Notes under the pieces: model-generated
Database searches by the model: none
What the model was told of the DNA's origin: nothing
Seen by the model: the letters and a program-made list of their open reading frames with translations, nothing else
Shown: positions 1 through 4,384 of the stretch, in pieces
Layout: every line of letters starts with the position of its first letter
How positions within the stretch are numbered: position 1 is the stretch's first letter
Assembly (NCBI GenBank): GCA_947383645.1
Contig: CANDEH010000135.1
Span: 1 to 5,114 of the forward strand
DNA from: an uncultured Clostridia bacterium
GTDB lineage: Bacteria > Bacillota > Clostridia > Oscillospirales > Oscillospiraceae
Length of the DNA: 5,114 nucleotides
Reading direction: 5' to 3'
Program-made: the position numbers and the translations under genes

Positions 1-233
1 TCGATCATGTACACGCCCTTGGCGTTCTGGCTGATGGCCCCCTCGGGGCAGGTCCGGGCGCACTTGCCGCACATGATGCAGGTGTTCACCTTGGGCACGT
101 CGCCGGCCTTGGCGGTGATGCGGATGCAGCTGAGATCCGGGTCAAACTTCTTGTAGAAGGCCTCCGAGCAGGCCACCACGCAGGACAGGCACGCCTTGCA
201 GGGGTTCTCCTTGCTGACAGTCAGCTTCTTCAT
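1..233 (-). CDS. 2x[4Fe-4S] ferredoxin-like electron carrier, CooF/HycB-like (C-terminus cut by window edge)
   Basis: Translation from the ATG at 233 gives 77 complete residues before the left edge, beginning MKKLTVSKENPCKAC. Two classical cluster motifs are visible: CxxCxxCxxxC at C12, C15, C18, C22 and CxxCxxCxxxCP at C52, C55, C58, C62. One further cysteine (C36) lies between them. There is no signal peptide or membrane segment, so it should be cytoplasmic. On the minus strand a GGAGG-containing ribosome site lies about 8 bases before the ATG, and a promoter is found further upstream, which fixes the start. Small proteins of this kind (CooF, HycB, HydN families) carry electrons between CODH, hydrogenase or other oxidoreductases. 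Its divergent position beside a CODH-ACS cluster makes a CODH electron partner plausible, but the family is broad and the C-terminus is missing, so a larger iron-sulfur subunit with more clusters cannot be excluded. It is absent from simple closed-ORF calling because it runs off the window. Confidence 0.88.
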   Translation of the reverse strand, partial: MKKLTVSKENPCKACLSCVVACSEAFYKKFDPDLSCIRITAKAGDVPKVNTCIMCGKCARTCPEGAISQNAKGVYMI

Positions 234-280
234 GGGACTTTCCTCCATCTCTGGTTTTTCTCATAATTTCTCATGTTCGG

Positions 281-305
281 GGCGCGGCACTTCGGTCCCC
301 GCGCC
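281..305 (-). other. Hairpin in the predicted 5' leader of the ferredoxin gene
   Basis: Arms GGCGCGG (281-287) and CCGCGCC (299-305) are perfectly complementary with an 11-base loop. The structure lies between the predicted minus-strand start site (near 314) and the ferredoxin ribosome site, so it would be transcribed. No T-run follows on the minus strand, so it does not look like a terminator. It may protect the mRNA or be incidental in GC-rich DNA. Confidence 0.35.
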
Positions 306-314
306 ATCCATATA

Positions 315-331
315 TCTGCTATGTTAGCAGA
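315..331. promoter_or_regulatory. Candidate operator: 7-bp-arm palindrome over the ferredoxin -10 box
   Basis: TCTGCTA (315-321), three bases TGT, then TAGCAGA (325-331) form a perfect inverted repeat. It covers the predicted minus-strand -10 hexamer at 321-326, a position where a bound repressor would block RNA polymerase. I do not recognise the motif as a named regulator's site. It is unlike the two other palindromes in the window (465-479 and 1373-1396), so a third regulator, or chance, is possible. Confidence 0.4.
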
Positions 332-349
332 CCGTGTGTTAAAATGCAA
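321..349 (-). promoter_or_regulatory. Sigma-A-type promoter for the divergent ferredoxin gene
   Basis: Read on the minus strand, the -35 box is TTGCAT (plus coordinates 344-349) and the -10 box is TAACAT (321-326), separated by exactly 17 bases. The -10 is preceded by TGC, an extended -10 element. Transcription should start near 314, leaving about an 80-base leader before the ATG at 233. Confidence 0.65.
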
Positions 350-413
350 ACACATTTTTTCATCTTCCGCAAATTTCTTGCTCCCCGCCCCCGTCCCGAA
401 CCCCCGGCAGGGG

Positions 414-442
414 TTGAAATACGGGAGATTATCCGCTATAAT
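414..442 (+). promoter_or_regulatory. Sigma-A-type promoter of the metal-sensor gene
   Basis: TTGAAA (414-419) and a consensus TATAAT (437-442) are separated by exactly 17 bases, giving a strong match to the vegetative promoter consensus. Transcription would begin near 449, about 48 bases before the sensor's ATG. It diverges from the ferredoxin promoter, with roughly 135 bases between the two predicted start sites. Confidence 0.75.
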
Positions 443-464
443 AGCCCAGCAAACGAAAGTTTTG

Positions 465-479
465 TTAACCCCCTGTTAA
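465..479. promoter_or_regulatory. Candidate CsoR/RcnR-family operator in front of the metal-sensor gene
   Basis: TTAAC (465-469), centre CCCCT (470-474), GTTAA (475-479) is a perfect inverted repeat with AT-rich arms flanking a C-tract. AT-rich arms around a G/C tract is the general architecture reported for CsoR/RcnR-family sites. It lies between the predicted transcription start (about 449) and the ribosome site AAGGAGG (482-488), a good place for autorepression. The arms are short and the match to any published family consensus is only architectural, so this is a candidate. Confidence 0.45.
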
Positions 480-496
480 AGAAGGAGGACCCCCCT

Positions 497-832
497 ATGG
501 AAGAGCGCCATGACCACCAGTGGCTCCACGACCACGACATCCCCCACGACCACGCCGAGGGCCACACCCACAGCCCCGAGCACATCAAGCGGGTCTCCAA
601 CCGTCTGGCCCGGGCCATCGGCCATCTGGAGAGCGTGAAGAAGATGGTGGAGGAGGGCCGGGACTGCTCCGAGGTTCTCATCCAGCTGGCGGCGGTCCGC
701 AGCGCCATCAACAACACCGGCAAGGTGATCCTGAAGGACCACATGGACCACTGCATCGTAGACGCCGTAGAGCACCACGACCACAAGGCCATCGAGGAGC
801 TGAACAGGGCCATCGAGCAATTTATAAAATAG
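497..832 (+). CDS. CsoR/RcnR-family metal-sensing repressor with His-rich N-terminus (InrS-like, probable nickel sensor)
   Basis: The protein has 111 residues. An ATG at 344 is also in frame, but 497 is the start: AAGGAGG (482-488) sits 8 bases upstream and the promoter at 414-442 lies inside the longer version. Residues 26-110 form the all-helical DUF156 core of small tetrameric repressors, with the typical stretch RDCSEVLIQLAAVRSAI followed by DHMDHC. Expected metal ligands are C57, H82 (25 residues on) and C86 (4 further), the CsoR spacing. H25 lies exactly 32 residues before C57, the spacing of H21-C53 in the nickel sensor InrS and H3-C35 in RcnR. The fingerprint is therefore H-C-H-C, as in InrS, rather than the copper type. 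Residues 1-29 hold nine histidines, with HxH at 5/7, 11/13, 17/19 and 23/25; H93, H94 and H96 add more near the C-terminus. Family members release DNA when metal binds, typically derepressing efflux or handling genes. Its place beside nickel enzymes supports Ni(II). Copper, cobalt or another effector remains possible, and whether it controls cooS is not shown. Confidence 0.9.
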   Translation: MEERHDHQWLHDHDIPHDHAEGHTHSPEHIKRVSNRLARAIGHLESVKKMVEEGRDCSEVLIQLAAVRSAINNTGKVILKDHMDHCIVDAVEHHDHKAIEELNRAIEQFIK

Positions 833-1118
833 TCGCCGGAAACCCGCTTCGCTGGGCTTTCCGGCGAGGGGCTTGCGCTGCGCTCTGCGCCTCGGACCCC
901 GCCCCCGAGGGGGCGGGGTCCTGCGACGCTCGCTCCGCGAGAAGTATTTTTTCCGAAAACGCAGTTTCCGGAAAAAATGATTGCAATTTATTTGCGGCGT
1001 ACGCGCCGCAAACTCTTCCGAGGGGCTCTTTGCGGTTGATACCGCAAAATCGGCGGGGGGTGGCGCAGTGGGTGGAGGCGGATTTTTTGAAATCGTCCAG
1101 CAAAGCTGGACACCACAA

Positions 1119-1153
1119 CTCCTATCTCCTATCTCATATCTCATATCTCCACT
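1119..1153 (+). repeat. Tandem repeat, five 7-bp units
   Basis: Units are CTCCTAT (1119-1125), CTCCTAT, CTCATAT, CTCATAT and a degenerate CTCCACT (1147-1153). The pyrimidine-rich array abuts the long hairpin beginning at 1154. Such arrays can change copy number by slippage; the pairwise pattern of identical units suggests recent duplication. Confidence 0.8.
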
Positions 1154-1202
1154 CTCGTAAAAGGGCCGCGGACGGCCGGGCTGTCTGCGGCCCTTCTACG
1201 AG
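1154..1202. repeat. Long near-perfect hairpin (49 bases)
   Basis: CTCGTA (1154-1159) pairs with TACGAG (1197-1202). After one A-C mismatch, AAGGGCCGC (1161-1169) pairs with GCGGCCCTT (1187-1195). The interior continues with two G-T pairs and GAC/GTC to a 3-base loop near 1177-1179. About 22 pairs result. No T-run follows, so a classical intrinsic terminator is unlikely; a palindromic extragenic repeat or an RNA-processing/stability structure fits better. Confidence 0.7.
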
Positions 1203-1303
1203 CCTATGCGGCGGGCGGGGGCGGAAGTATACCATTTTTCAACAAAAAAACTTCCCCGTTTTTGGGCAACCCTACGAATTTGCAAAAACCGGAGAAAATC
1301 CCA

Positions 1304-1333
1304 TCAAAAAACCCCCTCCGGGGGGATTTTTGA
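1304..1333 (+). terminator. Intrinsic-terminator-like hairpin upstream of the cooS promoter
   Basis: TCAAAAA (1304-1310) pairs with TTTTTGA (1327-1333), and CCCCC (1312-1316) pairs with GGGGG (1321-1325) around the loop TCCG. An A-A mismatch separates the two parts. A G-C stem flanked by an A-tract and a T-tract is the usual form of a bidirectional Firmicute terminator. It would isolate cooS from upstream read-through. The preceding 1203-1303 contains A/T-rich and G-rich runs but nothing I can name. Confidence 0.65.
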
Positions 1334-1334
1334 C

Positions 1335-1363
1335 TTGCTTTTTGGCGGCAGTTTTGCTAAAAT
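1335..1363 (+). promoter_or_regulatory. Extended -10 promoter of cooS
   Basis: The -10 box TAAAAT (1358-1363) is preceded by TGC (1355-1357), an extended -10 element. A weak -35 TTGCTT (1335-1340) is placed 17 bases upstream. A better hexamer TTGACT (1330-1335) would have a 22-base spacer, which is too long. Transcription should start near 1370, directly before the Rex-type palindrome. Confidence 0.55.
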
Positions 1364-1372
1364 ACAAGTATC

Positions 1373-1396
1373 ATTTTGTTAAAAGTGTAACAAAAT
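1373..1396. promoter_or_regulatory. Rex-type redox operator controlling cooS
   Basis: ATTTTGTTA (1373-1381), six bases AAAGTG, then TAACAAAAT (1388-1396) form a perfect 9-bp-arm inverted repeat. Its core TTGTTAAAAGTGTAACAA (1376-1393) matches the Rex consensus TTGTTAA-N4-TTAACAA at 13 of 14 defined positions; the mismatch is G1387. Rex represses its targets when NADH is low and leaves DNA when NADH/NAD+ rises. The site starts about 3 bases past the predicted transcription start, suiting a roadblock or promoter-occlusion repressor. CRP/FNR-type boxes fit less well. The rex gene itself is not in the window. Confidence 0.8.
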
Positions 1397-1431
1397 ACCC
1401 AAAAGTTGAGACAACCAAGAGAAAGGAGCGT

Positions 1432-1473
1432 TTGAAAGCGGAAAACCTTTCGCTTTCGGCAAAGTCGTTATGA
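1432..1473 (+). CDS. Possible 13-codon leader peptide overlapping the cooS start
   Basis: The only good Shine-Dalgarno before cooS, AAGGAG (1423-1428), is 41 bases from the cooS ATG but 3 bases from a TTG at 1432. Reading from that TTG gives MKAENLSLSAKSL and a TGA at 1471-1473, which overlaps the cooS ATG as ATGA (1470-1473). Such overlap is the usual geometry of translational coupling. Against it: a 3-base spacer is short, and TTG is a weak start. It has no similarity to any peptide I recognise. Its role, if real, would be to deliver ribosomes to cooS. Confidence 0.3.
   Translation: MKAENLSLSAKSL
1434..1457 (+). promoter_or_regulatory. Hairpin between the Shine-Dalgarno and the cooS start codon
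   Basis: GAAAGCGGAA (1434-1443) pairs with TTTCGCTTTC (1448-1457), including one G-T pair, around the loop AACC. The 10-bp stem lies in the cooS 5' leader. If folded it would shorten the effective distance from AAGGAG (1423-1428) to the ATG at 1470 from 41 to about 17 bases. It could instead obstruct initiation or stabilise the message. Confidence 0.55.
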
Positions 1474-3359
1474 ATCTGATCACTGTCGAACAAATGGAAG
1501 CCGCAACCCAGCGCCTTCTGGAGAACGGCGCCAAGGTCGGCGCGGACTCCTGGCAGCAGCGCGTGAAGAACCAGACTCCCCACTGTAAGTTCGGTGAGGA
1601 GGGCGTTTGCTGCCGCATCTGCTCCATGGGCCCCTGCCGCGTCACCCCCAAGGCCCCCCGCGGCATCTGCGGCTGCGACGTCCACGGCATCGTGGCCCGG
1701 AACTACCTGCGCTTTACCGCCGGCGGCTCCGCCACCCACTCCGACCACGGCCGCAGCATCTGCCACACCCTCTATGGCACCAGAGAGGGCGGCAACTACA
1801 CTGTCAAGGACCCCGAGAAGCTGAAGAGAATCGCCGGCGAGTGGGGCATCGAGACCGAGGGCAAGGACATCTATGATCTGGCCCACGAGGTGGCTGAGAC
1901 CGCTCTGATGGAGTACGGCAAGCCCTTCGGCATCCAGCGCTTCCTCTCCCGCGCTCCCGAGCATACCCAGAAGCTGTGGCACGACGCGGGCATCGAGCCC
2001 CGGGCCATCGACCGCGAGGTCTCCCAGTCCCTGCATATGACCCACATGGGCTGCTCCTCCCTGCCGGAGGCCCTGATCCGCCAGTCCCTGCGGGCCGGCC
2101 TCAGCGACGGCTGGGGCGGTTCCATGTGCGGCACCGAGTTCTCCGACGTGCTCTTCGGCACCCCCAAGCCCGTGGATACCACTGCCAACCTCGGCGTTAT
2201 GGAGAAGGACATGGTGAACATCGTGGTCCACGGCCACGACCCCTCCCTCTCCGAGATGATCGTGTTCTATGCCCAGGACCCCGAGATGATCGCTCTGGCC
2301 AAGGAGAAGGGCGCCAAGGGCATCAACATCTGCGGCGTCTGCTGCACCGCCAACGAGGTGGCCATGCGCCACGGCATCCCCATGGCCGGCAACTTCCTCC
2401 AGCAGGAGAACGTGGTCCTCACCGGCGCCTGCGAGGCCATCGTGGTAGATGTGCAGTGCATCTTCCCCGCTCTGGGCCCCCTCTCCAAGTGCTTCCACAC
2501 CAAGTTCATCACCACCTCCGAGATCGCCCGGATGCCCGACAGCGAGTTCATCCACTTTGACGAGGAGACCGCCGGCGACAACGCCAAGGCCATCGTCCGT
2601 ATGGCTGTGGAGAATTTCACCAACCGCAATCAGGATCTGGTACATATCCCCGACATCAAGACCAACGCCACCGTGGGCTACTCCTTGGAGGCCATCAAGA
2701 AGTGCCTGGACGGCGTCACCAACACCCAGGTGGACATCACCGGCACCACCAAGCCTCTGGTGGAGTGCGTCCAGTCCGGCGTGCTCCGGGGCGCTGTGGC
2801 CATGGTCGGCTGCAACAACCCCAAGGTCCGCCCCGACACCGCCCACATCGAGCTGATGAAGAAGATGCTGGCCAACGATATCCTGATCGTTGTATCCGGC
2901 TGCGCCGCCCAGGCCGCCGCCAAGTCCGGCCTGCTGGACAAGGAGGCCAAGGAGCTCTGCGGCGACGGCCTCAAGCGCGTGTGCGAGCTGGTGGGCATTC
3001 CCCCGGTGCTGCACATGGGCTCCTGCGTGGACATCTCCCGCATGATGGTCCTGGCCAGCGACATCGCCAAGGACTCCGGCTGGAACATCTCCCAGATCCC
3101 CCTGGTGGGCTGCGCCCCCGAGTGGATGAGCGAGAAGGCCGTCTCCATCGGCAACTACGTGGTGGCCACCGGTATCGACACCTTCTTGGGCGTTGACCCC
3201 TACACCAAGGGTTCCTCCGAGGTTACCGAGCTCCTCCAAGGCGAGCACGGCATCAAGGACTGGGTGGAGGCCAAGTACACCGTGGAGCTTGACATCGAGA
3301 AACTGGGCGACCGCATGATCGAGGCCATCGAGGCCAAGCGCGTTGCTCTCGGCATCTAA
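1470..3359 (+). CDS. cooS: Anaerobic carbon monoxide dehydrogenase catalytic subunit
   Basis: This 629-residue protein catalyses CO + H2O <=> CO2 + 2e- + 2H+ in the cytoplasm as a homodimer. All cluster ligands of the family can be placed by alignment with Moorella/Carboxydothermus CODH. The D-cluster, shared between subunits, uses C39 and C47. The B-cluster uses C48, C51, C56 and C67. The Ni-Fe-S C-cluster uses H256 (HGHDPSLSEM), C292 (ICGVCC), C330 (VDVQC), C448 (VGCNNP), C478 (VSGCAAQ) and C519 (HMGSCVD). The catalytic lysine is K556 in PEWMSEKAVSIG. Of the four histidines of the proposed proton path (H93/96/99/102 in Carboxydothermus CODH-II), H90, H93 and H99 are present but the third is S96. 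C69 is an additional cysteine. Length is near that of monofunctional CooS and shorter than Moorella AcsA (about 674), which has a longer N-terminus. ATG 1470 is the only in-frame ATG before the D-cluster motif apart from 1494, and the frame is closed at 1407. No normal ribosome site precedes it. cooC and acsB follow, so this is the CODH of a CODH-ACS pathway, probably Rex-regulated. Confidence 0.97.
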   Translation: MNLITVEQMEAATQRLLENGAKVGADSWQQRVKNQTPHCKFGEEGVCCRICSMGPCRVTPKAPRGICGCDVHGIVARNYLRFTAGGSATHSDHGRSICHTLYGTREGGNYTVKDPEKLKRIAGEWGIETEGKDIYDLAHEVAETALMEYGKPFGIQRFLSRAPEHTQKLWHDAGIEPRAIDREVSQSLHMTHMGCSSLPEALIRQSLRAGLSDGWGGSMCGTEFSDVLFGTPKPVDTTANLGVMEKDMVNIVVHGHDPSLSEMIVFYAQDPEMIALAKEKGAKGINICGVCCTANEVAMRHGIPMAGNFLQQENVVLTGACEAIVVDVQCIFPALGPLSKCFHTKFITTSEIARMPDSEFIHFDEETAGDNAKAIVRMAVENFTNRNQDLVHIPDIKTNATVGYSLEAIKKCLDGVTNTQVDITGTTKPLVECVQSGVLRGAVAMVGCNNPKVRPDTAHIELMKKMLANDILIVVSGCAAQAAAKSGLLDKEAKELCGDGLKRVCELVGIPPVLHMGSCVDISRMMVLASDIAKDSGWNISQIPLVGCAPEWMSEKAVSIGNYVVATGIDTFLGVDPYTKGSSEVTELLQGEHGIKDWVEAKYTVELDIEKLGDRMIEAIEAKRVALGI

Positions 3360-3366
3360 GAGATTT

Positions 3367-3493
3367 CGTCAAAAGTCTGCGGGCTTTTGACGGGGGGGCA
3401 GGACATCGCTACGGCGATGCCGCAGCGTTAAGAAAATATGCCAGTGGCATATTTTTAGCGTAGGCCGCAGCGGCTGTGCCGCGAGGATGGCAC
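3367..3493. repeat. Palindrome-rich spacer between cooS and cooC
   Basis: Several inverted repeats follow one another. CGTCAAAAG (3367-3375) pairs with CTTTTGACG (3384-3392), but a G-run rather than a T-run follows. CATCGC (3404-3409) pairs with GCGATG (3414-3419) around TACG, giving a cUACGg tetraloop of the very stable UNCG class. GTGCC (3476-3480) pairs with GGCAC (3489-3493). GCCGCAGCG occurs twice as a direct repeat (3419-3427 and 3464-3472), bracketing the long hairpin at 3426-3460. No gene fits in the 196-base gap, and no clear promoter is seen before cooC. These may be mRNA-processing or stability structures that set different levels of CooS and CooC, or a dispersed extragenic repeat. 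Confidence 0.65.
3426..3460. repeat. Long hairpin in the cooS-cooC spacer
   Basis: AAAATATGCC (3433-3442) pairs perfectly with GGCATATTTT (3446-3455) around AGT. Outside a two-base bulge (3431-3432), CGTTA (3426-3430) pairs with TAGCG (3456-3460) with one G-T pair. The total is 15 pairs. The T-run is inside the stem rather than after it, so it is at best a weak or partial terminator on either strand. Confidence 0.7.
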
Positions 3494-3555
3494 TACGGCA
3501 AGGACGACCCTGACCGGCCCCCACACACCGCATAATCAGGAAAAGAGGATTCCCC

Positions 3556-4335
3556 ATGAAAGTAGCCATTACTGGCAAGGGCGGGGTGGGCAAAACCACC
3601 TTCGCCTCCACCCTCTGCCGGCTGTACGCCGACGAGGGACGCAAAGTCCTCGCCGCCGACGTGGACCCCGACGCCAACTTGGGACTGGCCTTAGGGCTCA
3701 CCGAGGAAGAGGTCAATTCCATTGTCCCTGTGTCCAAAATGAAGGAGCTGGCCAAGGAGCGCACCGCCGCCAACGCCTCCAACACCTTCTATAAATTAAA
3801 TCCCGAGGTCTCCGACCTGCCCGACGCCTTGAGCCGTGATGTGAACGGCGTCAAGCTCTTGGTGATGGGCACCGTGGACACCGGCGGCACCGGCTGTGTC
3901 TGCCCGGAGCATGTGATGCTCAAGGCCATCCTCTCAAACCTTGTCTTCCGCAAGGACGACGTGGTGGTCATGGACATGGAGGCCGGCCTGGAGCACTTGG
4001 GCCGGGGCACCGCCAGCGTCATGGACCAGTTCATCGTGGTCATTGAGCCGGGGGCCCGCAGCGTGCAGACCTACCAGCGGATCAAGGAGCTGGCGAGAGA
4101 CATCGGCGTGACCAAGGTTCAAGTGGTGGCCAACAAGGTCCGCCACCAGCAGGACGAGGACTTCATCCGGGAGCGGATTCCCGAGGAGGATCTTTTAGGT
4201 GTCATCCACTATAACGCGGACGTGATCGAGGCCGACCGCAGCGGGAAGTCCCCCTACGACTTCAGTGCCGCGGCGGTGGAGGAGATCCGGGCCATCAAGG
4301 CGAAGATGGACGCCGCGGAGGATGACCGCCAGTGA
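3556..4335 (+). CDS. cooC: CODH/ACS nickel-insertion ATPase, CooC (MinD/SIMIBI family)
   Basis: The 259-residue protein is close to the usual CooC length (about 250-265). It uses ATP-driven dimer switching to mature the nickel site of CODH. It opens with a deviant Walker A loop GKGGVGKTT (residues 7-15, including signature lysine K8 and K13). A switch I region DVDPDANLG (35-43) and a Walker B-like VVVMDMEAG (136-144) follow. C114-V-C116 corresponds to the CxC pair (C112/C114 in Carboxydothermus CooC1) that binds nickel across the dimer. VANKVR (191-196) is the nucleotide base-recognition NK motif. ATG 3556 is preceded by AAGAGG about 7 bases upstream. It lies 196 bases after cooS and 49 before acsB, likely co-transcribed. 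Because AcsF, the maturation factor of acetyl-CoA synthase, is a close homologue, it could serve ACS instead of, or as well as, CODH; sequence alone does not settle this. Confidence 0.93.
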   Translation: MKVAITGKGGVGKTTFASTLCRLYADEGRKVLAADVDPDANLGLALGLTEEEVNSIVPVSKMKELAKERTAANASNTFYKLNPEVSDLPDALSRDVNGVKLLVMGTVDTGGTGCVCPEHVMLKAILSNLVFRKDDVVVMDMEAGLEHLGRGTASVMDQFIVVIEPGARSVQTYQRIKELARDIGVTKVQVVANKVRHQQDEDFIRERIPEEDLLGVIHYNADVIEADRSGKSPYDFSAAAVEEIRAIKAKMDAAEDDRQ

Positions 4336-4384
4336 TGTGCTGTATCATTTAATACTGAGAGCATCGTAAGGAGTGAAATATCGT

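Larger units (their letters stand above)
833..1202. repeat. Gene-free block of consecutive inverted repeats
   Basis: This block has no credible gene and is almost a continuous series of hairpins. Arms are: 833-842 with 858-867 (10 bp, inner pairs continuing); 894-905 with 910-921 (12 bp of nearly pure G-C); 929-933 with 937-941; 947-955 with 969-977 (TTTTTTCCG/CGGAAAAAA, pairing further inside); 991-999 with 1004-1012 (TTTGCGGCG, loop TACG); 1029-1036 with 1041-1048 (TTTGCGGT/ACCGCAAA); 1095-1101 with 1105-1111; and 1154-1202. None except weakly the first has a terminator's following T-run. The sequence TTTGCGG recurs as the arm of two neighbouring hairpins. This resembles a cluster of repetitive extragenic palindromes or the remains of a non-autonomous element, or it may be a structured RNA read through from the sensor gene, which ends at 832 immediately before the first arm. 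No transposase, direct target repeat or tRNA is visible. Confidence 0.65.

Noticed and set aside
344..496. N-terminal extension of the metal sensor from ATG 344
   Set aside because: It would include the promoter at 414-442 and the operator candidate, has no ribosome site, and adds residues unlike the family.
443..496. Nickel/cobalt riboswitch in the sensor leader
   Set aside because: The leader is only about 48 bases and lacks the multi-helix junction of a NiCo riboswitch.
822..1144. Minus-strand open frames in the hairpin block
   Set aside because: No ribosome site or recognisable motif; they arise from GC-rich palindromes.
1373..1396. CooA or FNR/CRP-type binding site before cooS
   Set aside because: CooA sites carry TGTCG...CGACA and FNR sites TTGAT-N4-ATCAA; the arms here fit Rex much better.
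833..1469. tRNA or CRISPR array in the gene-free stretch
   Set aside because: No cloverleaf with a T-loop signature is seen, and the only tandem repeat has 7-bp units without spacers.
520..1473. 317-codon plus-strand open frame through the sensor gene and hairpin block
   Set aside because: It overlaps the sensor out of frame, yields a Pro/Arg/His-rich string and then reads through the palindromes. Only its last 13 codons, behind a Shine-Dalgarno, merited separate mention.
1371..3248. Very long antisense open frame (625 codons) opposite cooS
   Set aside because: It mirrors the third-position GC bias of cooS, its product is a low-complexity Gly/Ala/Val/His/Leu string, and all family motifs are on the plus strand.
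3367..3392. Intrinsic terminator after cooS
   Set aside because: The 9-bp stem is perfect but is followed by seven G residues, not a T-run, so efficient Rho-independent termination is unlikely.
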